This document shows, in pieces, positions 1-10,399 of a stretch of 64,000 bases of DNA (within the stretch, counting starts at the first letter, position 1; each line of letters starts with the position of its first letter). Where the stretch lies: positions 2,728,409 to 2,792,408 of the forward strand of contig OX463866.1 in assembly GCA_949825065.1 (NCBI GenBank), read 5' to 3'. Below the pieces are notes generated by a model. That model saw nothing but the letters and a program-made list of their open reading frames with translations, was not told the origin of the DNA and did no database searches. Origin of the DNA: Odontocerum albicorne. Taxonomy: Eukaryota; Arthropoda; Insecta; Trichoptera; Odontoceridae. A program made the position numbers and the translations under genes.

Positions 1-536
1 GTAGGTATCATTCAGATTTGGGAACTGGCGCGACAGATGTGCTGCCCTCTCGCTCTAACATGGAATGCGCTCCACGGCCGGCCGAGAGTTGAATGACCGG
101 CGTGTGGACCTTGCACTTTGTTTGTTTTGAATTGTCAAGGTATGCAAAGGTCGAATCGCCGGTCATTGACCGAGCGTGCGAACGCCACATAACTATCTCT
201 TTCCATCTGGATCTGTCCCATGTCGATCAGAGAGCATACAATATTAAAAATCCCGTTGCTGTCTTATCAGGTCATTCCATCTGGTTGGGGTTCTTCCTCG
301 AGATCTTGTTCCTTCGATGCTTCCGACGATCACAAGTTTCTCTAGGCTCTTCGGCTCTGTTCTTATGATGTAATACCGAAATACTGCAGAACACGTCGCA
401 TACACAAGACGAGAGACGATCCTTTATTTTGTGCTTGTCTAAGATGGACACATTTGTTCTCATGGTTGTCCATGGTATCCGGAGTATTCTGCGTTAAAAC
501 CACATTTCTTGTAATGTCTAGTCAGTGATAAAGGAA
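1..536. other. Unassigned intergenic DNA
   Basis: No convincing exon or known repeat seen. The first 200 bases are more GC-rich than the surroundings. Two short frames overlap on opposite strands without codon or motif support. Confidence 0.3.
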
Positions 537-1098
537 TTTTTTTTGGGTGTGATAGGATTTTGAATTGTCCGCCAAGATCGTGCGATTTAACGCCTCTGGA
601 TTATTTTCTTTGGGGTTATGTTAAATCACAGGATTACACCGACAAACCCGGGACTCTCGATGAACTTGAGGTCAACATTTGTCGTGTTATTGGCGCCATA
701 CAGCCGGAAATGCTCCACCGAGTCATGGAAAATTGGCGTGATCGAATTGTCCAGTGCAAAAGAAGCCGTGGAAGTTATACATTTGAACGATATCTTGTTT
801 AAATCATAAACTGCATGAAATATTCTTTCAAATTAAACCTTCAGATCCATTTTTGGTTTATTAGTTGTTGTTTTATTTTATTTTAAAGTTCTGTCGTTCT
901 TAATGGGAAACCCATCTTATGATGTGAACATAAGAGGTACATAAGAGCCAGCTACACTCAACATATGATCTATATCTTATATTATCAAACAATAATTATA
1001 AGTCCTTAAACAGCCTATCAATTCAATTCAAATACACGGCCATTTCAATAATTTATGTGTTTTATTTAAAAAACAAATCCTATCACACTCAAAAAAAA
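537..1098 (+). mobile_element. Internally deleted Tc1/mariner-superfamily element
   Basis: Inverted ends TTTGGGTGTGATAGGATTT (left, to 560) and its complement (right, 1075-1098) bound the element. Inside, only the C-terminal part of a transposase is left (560-802), with the last catalytic Asp region DLTPLDYFLWG. The 5' two thirds of the gene is missing. Confidence 0.75.
560..802 (+). pseudogene. Transposase C-terminal fragment
   Basis: 80 codons reading CPPRSCDLTPLDYFLWGYV, then KPGTLDELEVNICRVIGAIQ, then a normal stop. The LTPxDxFLWG motif and following helix are typical of a group of insect Tc1/mariner-superfamily transposases. There is no genuine start; the annotated Met is fortuitous. 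Confidence 0.8.
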
Positions 1099-1117
1099 CA
1101 CCTATATAACGTGTTTC

Positions 1118-1291
1118 ATTCCTGATTTTCCTTTATCTTACTTTTACTATGAGTTCATAAAGATCATTCGAATATATTATGCGACCATGTAACTTGCTTT
1201 ATATACTTTTATCTGGTTGGTTGGAATATATTACCGTCTGGCAATAAGCCAGCCAGAAACTTTTTGCAACGAAGTGTTAAATAAATAAAAA
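1118..1291 (+). mobile_element. Non-LTR retrotransposon 3' tail (family A)
   Basis: Shares with 9279, 16660, 19147, 41991 and 50587 the 3' untranslated end: CATTCCTGATTTT, ACTTGCTT.ATTTACTTT, TCTGGTTGGTTGGAA, GGCAATAAGCC, then TTAAATAAATAAA. This 5'-truncated copy has no coding sequence left. Confidence 0.7.
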
Positions 1292-1294
1292 TAC

Positions 1295-1600
1295 TTACCA
1301 TCACGCCATTTCCCTGTCGGGGTAGGCAGAGAGGACAGAGCGCCACACTTTCCTATCTCGACACACATATTAAGCCTCTTCTACATCCATACATCTTCTA
1401 CGATTTCTCTGATTTGCTGCGTTTCGTTTTTTTCTGAATATCATTCACTTTATCCAACCATACTTTCCTTGGTCTTCCTCTCACACGCCTTCCACTCACA
1501 CCTGCACTGTATATCTGTTTTGTTGGTCTTTCTTCATTCATTCTATCTACATGTCTAAACCATTTCAACGTACTCTTTTTTAACTCAAACACACCAGCCT
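1295..1600 (-). mobile_element. Non-LTR retrotransposon C-terminal fragment
   Basis: Minus-strand frame 1592-1398 reads LKWFRHVDRMNEERPTKQIY then GRPRKVWLDKVNDIQK, the usual C-terminal tail after the reverse-transcriptase domain. It is followed by a 3' UTR (1296-1400) that recurs near 41095 and 61055. 5'-truncated. Confidence 0.75.
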
Positions 1601-1689
1601 TATGTTAAGTTTCATTTCCCATTTGTCGTTTTGTAAAATTTGGACTCCTTCGAGACTTTTCTTTTTTTTCTCGTTCTTGCTGACAGTTA

Positions 1690-2167
1690 ACCTGAGGTGG
1701 TATATGTGGGTTTACTGCATTATTTTGTTTTCTGTCATACGTTTTTGTTTTTTATTTATTTATTCTATCTAGATATGCGTGGGTGTGGACAAGAAGCCAC
1801 CCGATGCCCTTGCGGTCAGGCTCGCCCTACATTGGTGGGGTGTATCTCAGCCGGACCTTTTAATGTCTTCTCTCTTGAATGTATTTTTTTGTATTCTATT
1901 TATTTTCTGTGTTTTTTTTATATTCCATTTCTACGTGTTCAAGGGTGTGGGCTGAAAAACATCTGGTGTACCCGTGGCTAGGTTCGCCCTATATTGGTGG
2001 GGTGTATCTTGGACGAGGGGATGTTATTAGATAAGCTCAGACCTTTTGATAGCTTCTGTATTTAATGTATTATCTGCAATTTATGTGTTTTAGAAGTGGC
2101 ATTTAAATATATTTTGTACATACTACTATATGTTGCTGTCAATAAACCTATATTTATTTATTTAAGT
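1690..2167 (+). mobile_element. Short retroelement 3' end (family B), two partial units
   Basis: The block GGTTCGCCCTATATTGG then TGGGGTGTATCTTG occurs twice (about 1820 and 1980), then TTGTACATACT..., TTGCT.TCAATAAACCTA and an (ATTT)n tail. Minus-strand copies at 4290-4747, 17520-17990 and 37130-37560 carry an inverted-repeat insertion that is absent here. Could be a SINE or a truncated LINE; no coding capacity seen. Confidence 0.6.
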
Positions 2168-2541
2168 TCACATTCATCCCTTATCATTTCATTCCGTATT
2201 CTGTTATACATTGTCACTCCATGTTTTCTTCTCCATGCACACATTTTTAAAGCGTTTCTTTGGCTTCTCTGTCTTTTTCCACGACCCCGTTTCACTTTCA
2301 CATTTTAAATGTCATACATTATACTTAAATGACCAATTGAATTTTTTTTTAAATTAAAGCTAATTGTGTGTTTTATTTAAGAATTTAAAAAAAATAAATA
2401 AACCGTTTAATTTGAAAGACTTTTTAGCATTTAGTGCTCCATCTATCGTTGCTGTTCCCTTTCGCCATCCTTCTTGCAATGCCCCTTTAAACTCCCCCAT
2501 CACACCTAAACATACTGCCCAGATAACAGAACTCATCTCAG
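2168..2541. other. AT-rich spacer
   Basis: No gene or clear repeat. Homopolymer-rich; the open frames on both strands are chance frames. Confidence 0.3.
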
Positions 2542-2696
2542 AGTTAACCCAAGGATTTATACAATTAGTAGAATATAATTTAGTGTTAAATGTTACGTTA
2601 AAATATACTGTTTTATGTCTTAATGCATGCATTGACCCTTTTGTTCTTAACGTAGCTCTTTGATATAAATAAATAAATAAATAGTGGTTTATATTA
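2542..2696. repeat. Left 155-bp direct repeat flanking minisatellite
   Basis: Begins with one minisatellite unit (AGTTAACCCAAGG...), then AATATAATTTA... through TAATGCATGCATTGACCC to TAGTGGTTTATATTA. Repeats at 3791-3945 with only a few differences. Confidence 0.9.
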
Positions 2697-3104
2697 ACCC
2701 GAGGATTTATACAATTTAACCCAAGGATTTATACAATTAGTAGAGTTAACCCAAGGATTTATACAATTAGTAGAGTTAACCCAAGGATTTATACAATTAG
2801 TAGAGTTAACCCAAGGATTTATGCAATTAGTAGAGTTAACCCAAGGATTTATACAATTAGTAGAGTTAACCCAAGGATTTATGCAATTAGTAGAGTTAAC
2901 CCAAGGATTTATACAATTAGTAGAGTTAACCCAAGGATTTATACAATTAGTAGAGTTAACCCAAGGATTTATGCAATTAGTAGAGTTAACCCAAGGATTT
3001 ATACAATTAGTAGAGTTAACCCAAGGATTTATACAATTAGTAGAGTTAACCCAAGGATTTATACAATTAGTAGAGTTAACCCAAGGATTTATACAATTAG
3101 TAGA
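2697..3104. repeat. 30-bp minisatellite, regular part
   Basis: About 13 head-to-tail units of 30 bp (GTTAACCCAAGGATTTATAC plus AATTAGTAGA), differing mainly by ATAC/ATGC. Because 30 is a multiple of three and no frame of the unit used has a stop, it yields long repetitive frames on both strands (10-residue units such as STNCINPWVN). I do not regard these as proteins. Confidence 0.95.
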
Positions 3105-3790
3105 TTCTTTCAGAATATCATTCACTTCATCCAACTTTTTGATCAACCAACTTTTTGACCCAAGGATTGCAAGTAACCCAAGGATTGCAAGGATTTATAC
3201 AATTTGTAGATTTATACAATAACCCAAGGATTGTAGATTTATACAATAACCTTGTAGATTTATACAATTAGTAGATTTGTATAATAACCCAAGGATTTAT
3301 ACAATAACCCAAGGATTGCAAGTAGCCCTAGGATTGCAAGGATTTATACAATTAGTAGATTCTTTCAGAATATCATTCACTTCATACAACTTTTTGATCA
3401 AGGTAGTAACCCAAGGATTGCAAGTAACCCAAGGATTTCTAGGATTTATACAATTAGTAGATTTATACAATAACTCAAGGATTGTAGATTTATACAATAA
3501 CCTTGTAGATTTATACAATTAGTAGATTTGTACAATAACCCAAGGATTTATACAATAACCCAATGATTTATACAATAACCCAAGGATTGCAAGTAACCCA
3601 AGGATTGCAAGGATTTATACAATTAGTAGATTTATGCAATAACCTTGTAGATTTATACAATTAGTAGATTTATACAATAACCCAAGGATTGCAAGTAACC
3701 CAAGAATTGGAAGGATTTATACAATTAGTGGATTTATACAATAGCCCAAGGATTTATACAATTAGTAGAGTTAACCCAAGGATTAATTCA
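3105..3790. repeat. Degenerate, shuffled part of the minisatellite
   Basis: Unit pieces (CCCAAGGATT, GATTTATACAATTAGTAG, GTAACCCAAGGATTGCAA) are scrambled. Two copies of a foreign module, TTCTTTCAGAATATCATTCA, occur at about 3105 and 3358. The second is followed by ACTTTTTGATCAAGGTAGTA, the outer end of the mariner family at 6661 and 55347. Confidence 0.85.
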
Positions 3791-3945
3791 AGTTAACCCA
3801 AGGATTTATACAATTAGTAGAATATAATTTATTTTTAAATGTTATATTAAAATATACTGTTTTATGTCTTAATGCATGCATTGACCCTTTTGTTCTTAAC
3901 GTAACTCTTTGATATAAATAAATAAATAAATAGTGGTTTATATTA
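3791..3945. repeat. Right 155-bp direct repeat flanking minisatellite
   Basis: Second copy of 2542-2696, ending in the same TAGTGGTTTATATTA. The array therefore sits between two copies of one unique segment. Confidence 0.9.
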
Positions 3946-4318
3946 TTTATATATTAAGGCATAAACGCTGCGATTGACATAATGTCTTTTTTAATTTTAC
4001 AAAATACCAACTAGGTTTTTATAAGCTAAAATGCAGTGAAATATGATTCATAAGCAAAAAGACAGCAAGTGCCTATGCGTTTGCTGTGTTTTTGCTTATA
4101 AATCACATTTTACTGCTTTTTCGTTTATGAATCACGACATTTTTAAGCAGCAATGAAAAAAAACATAAAAGTACAGTTTTCTAAAAACTTAACTTTTGCC
4201 ATTAGCTGCGTTTTTGCTTATGAGGGCAGAATACCGTTATATCAAGTGAAATAAATACGAGTAGTGTTTGACTAAAAAAAATACAATAAATGTAGGGTTA
4301 TTGATAGCAACATAGTAT
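3946..4318. other. AT-rich spacer with an inverted repeat
   Basis: GCAGTGAAATATGATTCATAAGCAAAAA (4031-4060) is largely complementary to 4087-4118, so the stretch can fold back. The end of it, TACCGTTATATCAAGTG..., belongs to the fold-back family seen at 13285, 17370 and 40300. Confidence 0.45.
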
Positions 4319-4747
4319 GTACAGTACCCGGCGGTAAGTAATACACATCGGGCTTTAGAAAGAGACTGTCGCTCATAATCGACTAACTTCGGCATTGTAC
4401 GTCGTCTCTGTCGCACGATGCGCTAACAGTCTCGCGACGGAACACATGTATGAATTACAGAGACGACGCTCTGCAAAGCCGAAGTTAGCCGATTATGGCC
4501 GACAGTCTCTTTCTTAAGCCCGATGTATATTACTTACTGCCGGGTACTGTACATACGAGAATATACTGAAATTGTGTATATTAAATATTTCAAGACAATG
4601 GCGAAGGAAATACATTTAATAAATAACCTATCAAAAGGTCTGGGTTCATCTCATAACATTCCTACAGTCGAGATACACATCCAATAAAAGAGGGCGAGCC
4701 AGGCCGCGAGGACATCAGATGTTTTTCAGTCCACACCCTTGTATAGG
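4290..4747 (-). mobile_element. Family B retroelement tail carrying a MITE
   Basis: Reverse complement of the family B 3' end: TTATTGATAGCAACATAGTA at the left, and the GCGAGGACATC, TTTTTCAG.CCACACCCTTG block at the right. A 234-bp inverted-repeat element (4319-4552) interrupts it at the TGTACAT motif. Confidence 0.7.
4319..4552. mobile_element. Palindromic MITE, family C (copy 1)
   Basis: Near-perfect long inverted repeat with ends GTACAGTACCCGGCGGTAAG and its complement. Each arm is about 95-100 bp with a short centre. No coding capacity. Other copies are at 17195 (truncated), 17576 and 37161. Confidence 0.85.
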
Positions 4748-5015
4748 GTGGGGCATGAATCTTGCTACAAAAATAAATTTAAATAATAATGACATGATTT
4801 TTATGTAGTTGTTCAGACTGTAATGTGGCTATATGTGGCAGACTGTAATGTGGCTATGTTCAGACTGTAATGTGGCTATATGTGGCAGACTGTAATGTGG
4901 CTATGTTCAAACTGTAATGTGGGTATAATTTCAGCCACATTATAATCTGAACAACTACATAAAAATCATGTCATTATTATTTGAATTTATTTTTGTAGCA
5001 AGATTCATTCCTCAC
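4748..5015. mobile_element. Fold-back element with internal tandem repeat
   Basis: Arms 4748-4831 and 4934-5015 are inverted copies (ATGAATCTTGCTAC..., ATGACATGATTTTTATGTAG, TTGTTCAGA). The centre holds repeated CAGACTGTAATGTGGCTAT units joined alternately by ATGTGG and GTT. No open frame. Confidence 0.8.
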
Positions 5016-5182
5016 TCTGTACATATAAATTTAAAATATATTTTCGAATGTCGAAAAAATGTGCACATATTAATATTCAAACTAATATTTTTTCTGAAAA
5101 AAGCTTAAAAAATCAGTGGTTCTGAACACTAAATTGTAACTGCTTCTTGAAAATCGAAAGAAAATCGATTATTTTTATTTTT
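5016..5182. other. AT-rich spacer
   Basis: Nothing recognised. Confidence 0.3.
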
Positions 5183-5757
5183 TGTATTACAATATACTCG
5201 TACATATGTAAGCTATTTTTTCGACATAGTCGCCATTCCTCTCAATGCAGATGGTGAAGCGGGGTATCAACTTTTTGATGCCTTCCTCGCAGTAGTTTCC
5301 CGCCAACCCCTCCGTCCACTTCTCCACCTCTTCCTTTACCTCCTCGTAGGTTGAAAACCTTTTTCCACCCATGTGCAGCTTCAGGGAGGTAAAGAGATAG
5401 TAATCTGAAGGTGCTAGGTCAGGGGAATGCGCGAGATGGTTCAGGACATCCCATTTAAACGAGGTGAGCAGTTCCGTCTGGCATTGTCGTGCAACAGGCA
5501 GACACCCTTTGTCAGCATGCCTCTTCTCTTGTTCAGAATCGCCCTCCGCAATTTTTTTAGGGTCTCACAGTATCTTGCAGAGTTGATGGTCTCCCCTTGA
5601 GGCATATATTCAATTAAAATTATGCCTTGACAGTCCCAAAACACGGATGCCATGGTTTTCTTGGCTGAAATTGTGGTTTTGAACTTTTTAGCGGAGGGTG
5701 AAGAGATGTGACGCCACTGTTGAGACTGCCTTTTGGTTTCAGGCGTTTAGTGCGTGG
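5183..5757 (-). mobile_element. Mariner C-terminal half, decayed
   Basis: Minus-strand frames 5653-5441 (MASVFWDCQGIILIEYMPQG through VCLLHDNARRN) and 5372-5187 (MGGKRFSTYEEVKEEVEKW to NGDYVEK) are the catalytic C-terminal half of a mariner transposase. The second catalytic Asp is in LLHDNA. The segment with the third Asp is damaged by a frameshift, and the N-terminal half is absent. Confidence 0.85.
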
Positions 5758-5945
5758 GCTGGGTGTGGGCTGAAAAACAAGGGTGTGGGCTGAAAAACAT
5801 CTGGTGTCCCCGTGGCTGGGTTCGCCCTATATTGGTGGGGTGTATCTTGACCGAGGGGATGCTATTAGATGAGCCCAGACCTTTTGATAGCTTCTGTATT
5901 TAATGTATTATCTGCAATTTATGTGTTTTAGAAGTGTTATTTAAA
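5758..5945 (+). mobile_element. Family B retroelement 3' end, interrupted
   Basis: GGGTGTGGGCTGAAAAAC occurs twice in a row, then the family B block GTTCGCCCTATATTGGTGGG. Sequence stops at 5945 where a mariner derivative begins. Confidence 0.7.
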
Positions 5946-6404
5946 TACGAGGCATATCCTGAAAGTAAGTGTACTGAGGCTCTCACGACCGGATGGATTT
6001 TATTTTCGACATGTTGGCTACACTTCCGTGTAGCATGACCCTTCCCCTCCGCAACGAGACCGGTTCGAGGTCAGTGCGTTGAGAAGTGTCGACGCGACAA
6101 CACGTTTCGTGAAAAATGTCAACCCCATCTCCCGCCAAGTTGAATCGAGTGGAGGCCGGGCAAGAGTTTTTGAGGCGCTGCAAACTCCATGGAGATGAAT
6201 TTCTCCGCTCCATCGTTACTGGAGATAAAACTTGGGTTGCACACTATAAATAAATAAAAATAAATAAATAATAGGTTTATTGATAGCAACATAGTATGTA
6301 CAGATTATACGAGTACTACGGTAACCACGTAATTTGATCGTTTAAATAAAAAAAATTGTAACCTACAAAAATTCAGTACACTTACTTTCTGGATATGCCT
6401 CGTA
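5946..6404 (+). mobile_element. Mariner deletion derivative with nested insertion
   Basis: Ends TACGAGGCATATCCTGAAAG and its complement at 6404. Only about 44 codons of transposase are left (6116-6250: SIVTGDKTWVAHYK with the first catalytic Asp). At 6242-6305 a minus-strand family B tail ((AATA)n, GGTTTATTGATAGCAACAT) is inserted. Confidence 0.82.
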
Positions 6405-6660
6405 TATTCAATAAGTTCTCGTTCTGCTCCCCAATTCAAGCTGCGCCCGGGGCTGTTGCTCTTCTCGCTCAATTACTTGTTTGACCTTGTGTATTCATAG
6501 GTTCATGTATTTTTCCATTCTGTTTCATGGGCATAACTTCAACTAAAATACATTATTTAAAACCAATTCTAGAATAACGTGTTTTTAAAAAAATCCTGTA
6601 ACTGACATGAAAAATCAACATGTCATTTCAAAAACAAGATATTACGTTATATCTACCGCA
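6405..6660. other. Spacer
   Basis: No gene or repeat recognised. Confidence 0.3.
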
Positions 6661-7529
6661 CTACCTTGATAAAAAAGTTTTAGGACCGGCCACCGTGTGG
6701 CGCTGTCAGTCACCCGATTGGAATTATTTTTATTTTGTTAGGTTACCACATCTATCATTAACACTTCCCTCCAAATTTCAGCGTCATAGCTTGACATTTT
6801 TGTAAAAGTTACGCTGTACTGAGTACATCTACATTTGTGCGTGTTTTCGATTTTTTACAAGTTTGATAATGGCATCAACTGTGCATCAACGAGTTTGCAT
6901 TCAATTTTGTGTGAAAAACGGATTTAACGGTCCGTAGACGCTTCAGAGTCGGTCGAGGATGATGAACGCAGTGGCAGTCGAAAACGTTGAAAACATCGAT
7001 AAAATCAAAGAAATGTAGGCCGAAAACCGCAAATTGACCATCAGAGAGCTGGCAGAGAACTTGAACATCGCTTATGAACCCGCTCAAGACATTTTGGTTA
7101 ATGATTTGGGCCTCAGACGTGTCGCTGCAAAACTGGTGTCGAAAGACCTCAATTTCATGCAAAAAAGGACCGCGTTGAAATCGCGAAAGACATGATTTCC
7201 ATGAGTTTTTGACCAAAAACAACACGATTACTATCCAGCAGCCTTCAAATTCACCTGATCTGGCTCCCTGCGACTTTTTCCTGTTCAACCGACTTAAAAA
7301 ACCGAGCGCGTTACAGCAACCGAGAGGATGTCATGAAAAAATCGAAGACTGCTCTGATGGACATACCGAAAATTGAGTACCAGCGGTGTTTCGAGGATTG
7401 GATCAAGCGCTGGCGAAAGTGCGTTGCAGTCTATGGGGAGTACTTTGAAGGGGACCATATCGATTTTGATGAATAAACTTGTATTTTCGATTTTATGAAT
7501 AAAGTCCTAAAACTTTTTGATCAAGGTAG
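6661..7529 (+). mobile_element. Mariner family D, internally deleted copy 1
   Basis: Ends CTACCTTGAT.AAAAAGTTTT and AAAACTTTTTGATCAAGGTAG. Plus-strand remnants read STVHQRVCIQFCVKNGFNG, AENRKLTIRELAENLNIAY, LGLRRVAAKLV (DNA-binding half) and then, after a deletion, PDLAPCDFFLF-type and KALMDIPKIEY-type sequence. The region with the first two catalytic Asp residues is missing, with the same junction as the copy at 55347. Multiple frameshifts. Confidence 0.85.
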
Positions 7530-7906
7530 TATGTTATTTTTATTTCAAAATATTTCACGAAAATAATTGCTTAATAGGGTAAATTTATAATTTTAATTGA
7601 CGTGTTATTCCTGAAATCGCAAAACCTTACCATATCACCTGCTTCGAAACAACCTTGAAGGACCTGATAACCTTATAACAGACTCCGAACAAGATTTGGT
7701 AAAATCAAGAATAACATACGAGGGTTAAACCTACTGTCTTAAATAATTTTAAATATTTCCTCTTTTTGTGATATTTAGGATGGAATGGTGGCTAATTTTT
7801 GTTTTCAAATATTTATTATGCCTACAACTTTTTCCAAAGGAGACAATATAGACCCCCGATTTTCTAAACGTTATGCAGACCTCCTTAGCCTAATTGATAT
7901 ATAACA
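7530..7906. other. AT-rich spacer
   Basis: No gene seen. ATAACATACGAGGGTT at about 7709 resembles the mariner end at 7902 and may be a remnant of the same family. Confidence 0.35.
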
Positions 7907-8913
7907 TACGAGGGTTGCTACTTAAGTTTTGAGATATGGCAACACCAGTGTAGATACATCAAATCTGACATCAGCATCGTAAAGTTTGGCGTTTTTAATG
8001 GTTATACGTGATCAGAAAGTTTTGTCATACGAGTGCTATTTGTGTTGTTTACAGTGACTTGAAAAATTTATCTCGGCCAAAAATGGAATTAAATCGTGAA
8101 CAGTTTCGTGCGATGATTTTTTTTATGATTTTCGACGTGGACTAACTCAACAGCAGTGTGCCGATCAACTCGCTTCGACTTTTGTTGATGAAGCACCATC
8201 CCTGGCCACTGTGGTTCGCTGGTTTTCCGAATTCAATCGTTGTCGTAGTTTGCTCCAAAACGAATTTCATGAAAGTCGTCCAAAATCGGTTGTTGTGCCA
8301 GAAAACATCGATGCTGTACGTGAACTGATATTGCAAGATCGTCATGTGACTTATCGTGAGATTGAGGCATGTTTGGGCATTAGTTCCACTCGCATACATT
8401 CAATATTGCATGAACATTTGGCCGTCAAAAAGATTTTTTCGCGTTGGATAACGCATAATTTGACAATCGCTCAAAAAAAGGCTCGTGTCGATTGGTCCAA
8501 AGAAATGTTGAAAAAATTCGATCGCGGTACTTCAAAAGACGTCTATAAGATCGTGACAGGCGACGAATCATGGATCTATGCATATGAGCCAGAAACTAAA
8601 CAGCAATCGACTGTATGGGTCTTTCAAGACGAGCCAAATCCAACAAAAGCTGTTCGCGCACGAAGCACTTCGAAGCAAATGGTGGCTTGTTTCTTCGGTA
8701 TAAATGGTCATGTCGCAACAGTGCCTTTAGTGGAACGTCGTACAAACGCAAGTTTTTTCAAATCACTGTAAACAACACAAATAGCACTCGTATGATAAAA
8801 CTTTCTGATCCCTTATAACCATTAAAAACGTCAAACTTTACGATGCTGATGTCAGATTTGACGTATCTACACTGGTGTTGCCATATCTCAAAACTTAAGT
8901 AGCAGCCCTTGTA
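7907..8913 (+). mobile_element. Mariner with about 150-bp terminal inverted repeats, 3' deleted
   Basis: The arms 7907-8056 and 8764-8913 are about 95 percent complementary over 150 bp (TACRAGGGYTGCTACTTAAG outermost; ATTTGTGTTGTTTACAGTG innermost). Between them is the 5' part of a transposase gene (8083-8771). The C-terminal catalytic part is deleted right up to the right arm. Confidence 0.9.
8083..8771 (+). pseudogene. Mariner transposase, frameshifted and truncated
   Basis: Starts MELNREQFRAMIFF at 8083, shifts frame in a T-run near 8116-8122, then continues open from before 8211 to 8771. It has the N-terminal helix-turn-helix (QQCADQLASTF, TYREIEACLGIS) and VTGDESWIYAYEPETKQQS with the first catalytic Asp. 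The second and third Asp regions are lost. Confidence 0.88.
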
Positions 8914-8982
8914 GTCATATAAATATTGCAATATTAGTCCGCTTCTAAAACGTCTTCACTAGTTGGAGTATCGTGCAAGAGA

Positions 8983-9245
8983 GGTGCATGGCCGCGAGGT
9001 TACTTATTTGACTTTGGTGCGGAAGGTCGCCAGTTCGAGCCCCGCGCTGTACTACTCCCCTCAAATGACACAGGCATTTTTTTCGACAGTATTTGAGGGT
9101 TTAAGGATACCTGTAACTTTGATCATATCTATTATTTAAAAAAAGAGATGTCATACATGTCGGTGTGCTCTGATCGCCTCACTTCGGTATGCCATCGGAT
9201 TCAGTACGGTGGTGAGTTTGCTGACGTGCAACGGCTTTACTTACT
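8983..9245 (+). mobile_element. tRNA-derived SINE, family S1 (copy 1)
   Basis: Contains a pol III B-box-like AGTTCGAGCCC at 9032 and an A-box-like TGGCCGCGAGG at 8989, followed by ACTCCCCTCRAATGACAC, TTTGAGGGTTTAAGGATACC and TTCGGTATGCCATCG. The copy at 58850-59120 matches over the whole body, so this is a dispersed unit rather than a tRNA gene. Confidence 0.75.
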
Positions 9246-9278
9246 TAAAAAGAAAGAAAAAAAACTCCACTTTTTTTT

Positions 9279-9396
9279 TTGAGACCATGTAACTTGCTTC
9301 ATTTACTTTTGTCTGGTTGGTTGTAAGAGATTGCCGCCTGACAATAAGCCCGCCACATTGCATTTGCAATAAAAGTATTAAATAAATAAATAAGAT
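9279..9396 (+). mobile_element. Family A retrotransposon 3' tail
   Basis: ACCATGTAACTTGCTTCATT, TCTGGTTGGTTG, GCCTGACAATAAGCCCGCC and a (AATA)n end; strongly 5'-truncated. Confidence 0.75.
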
Positions 9397-9481
9397 TTAT
9401 TTTTAATCTGATACAGTAAATAATAAATAAATAAATAAATATAGTCGTAGGTTTATTGATAGCAACACAGTTTGTACTACA
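9397..9481 (-). mobile_element. Family B retroelement tail fragment
   Basis: (AATA)n followed by GGTTTATTGATAGCAACACA and GTTTGTAC; the extreme 3' end only. Confidence 0.55.
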
Positions 9482-9483
9482 GG

Positions 9484-10098
9484 GTGGCCCATGAAAGGCT
9501 GAAGGACAATGGATGAAACTTGGATCTACCACTATACTCTGGAATCAAATCGGCAGTCAGCTGAGTGGAGAGCAGCCGGTGAAAGTCGTCCGAAGCGACC
9601 AAAAACTCAACAGTCAGCCGGGAAGGTTATGGCCTCCGTATTTTGGGATGCGCATGGTATAATATTCATCGATCATCTTGAAAAGGGAAAACCATCAATA
9701 GCGAATATCACATAGCGTTATTGGAGCGTTTGAAGGCAGAAATTGCAAAAATAAACGGCCCAATATGAAGAAGAAAAAAGTTCTGTTTCATCAGGTCAAT
9801 GCACCGTGTCACAAGTCGATGGTAAAGATGGCCAAATTGCATGAGTTAAAACTTCGAATTGCTTCCGCACCCACCGTATTCTCCAGATTTGGCCCCCAGC
9901 GACTATTGGCTGTTCGCAGACCTCAAAAAGATGCTCCAGGGAAAGAGATTTGGCTCCAATGAAGAAGTGATTGCCGAAACTAGGAAAGCGTTGGAATGAA
10001 TGTATCACTCTTGAAGGAGACTATGTTGATGAATAAAGAAGAATTTTGGCAAACAAATGTTGTTTTAGTAGTTAGTCTCGGGGCTTATTGATCGATGT
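9484..10098 (+). mobile_element. Mariner family E, 5'-truncated
   Basis: Plus-strand reading: MDETWIYHYTLESNRQSAEW, GKVMASVFWDAHGIIFIDHL, then shifts of frame to APCHKSMVKMAKLHEL and a damaged YSPDLAP region, ending ...DYVDE stop near 10036. The first catalytic Asp (MDETW) is kept. A closely related fragment is at 15900-16450. Confidence 0.85.
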
Positions 10099-10399
10099 GT
10101 TGCAATCACACAATAGACCAGGCCTCATTTCAATAACAGGATATAAAAATTACGATTTTTATATTCAAAAATACTTGCTGATTAGGACATTAATTTTAAT
10201 TGGCGTGTTATTCCTGAAATCTGTACAAAACAATATGGTCGCTGTATTTTAAAAACGTATATTTTCATAATTAAATAATATTGATGTTAAAGAAATGGAC
10301 ATTGTAATTAAAAAAGGATCCATAACACGTTTAAACTGCTTTGAAATGTCAGAGGAAACATTCGATTATTTTATTTCTGTATTTATTGACAATGTGTCT
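10099..10399. other. AT-rich spacer
   Basis: Nothing recognised. Confidence 0.3.

Noticed and set aside
2694..3222. Long repetitive open frames on both strands (10-residue units).
   Set aside because: They follow from a stop-free 30-bp tandem unit; no start context, no non-repetitive domain, and both strands are equally open.
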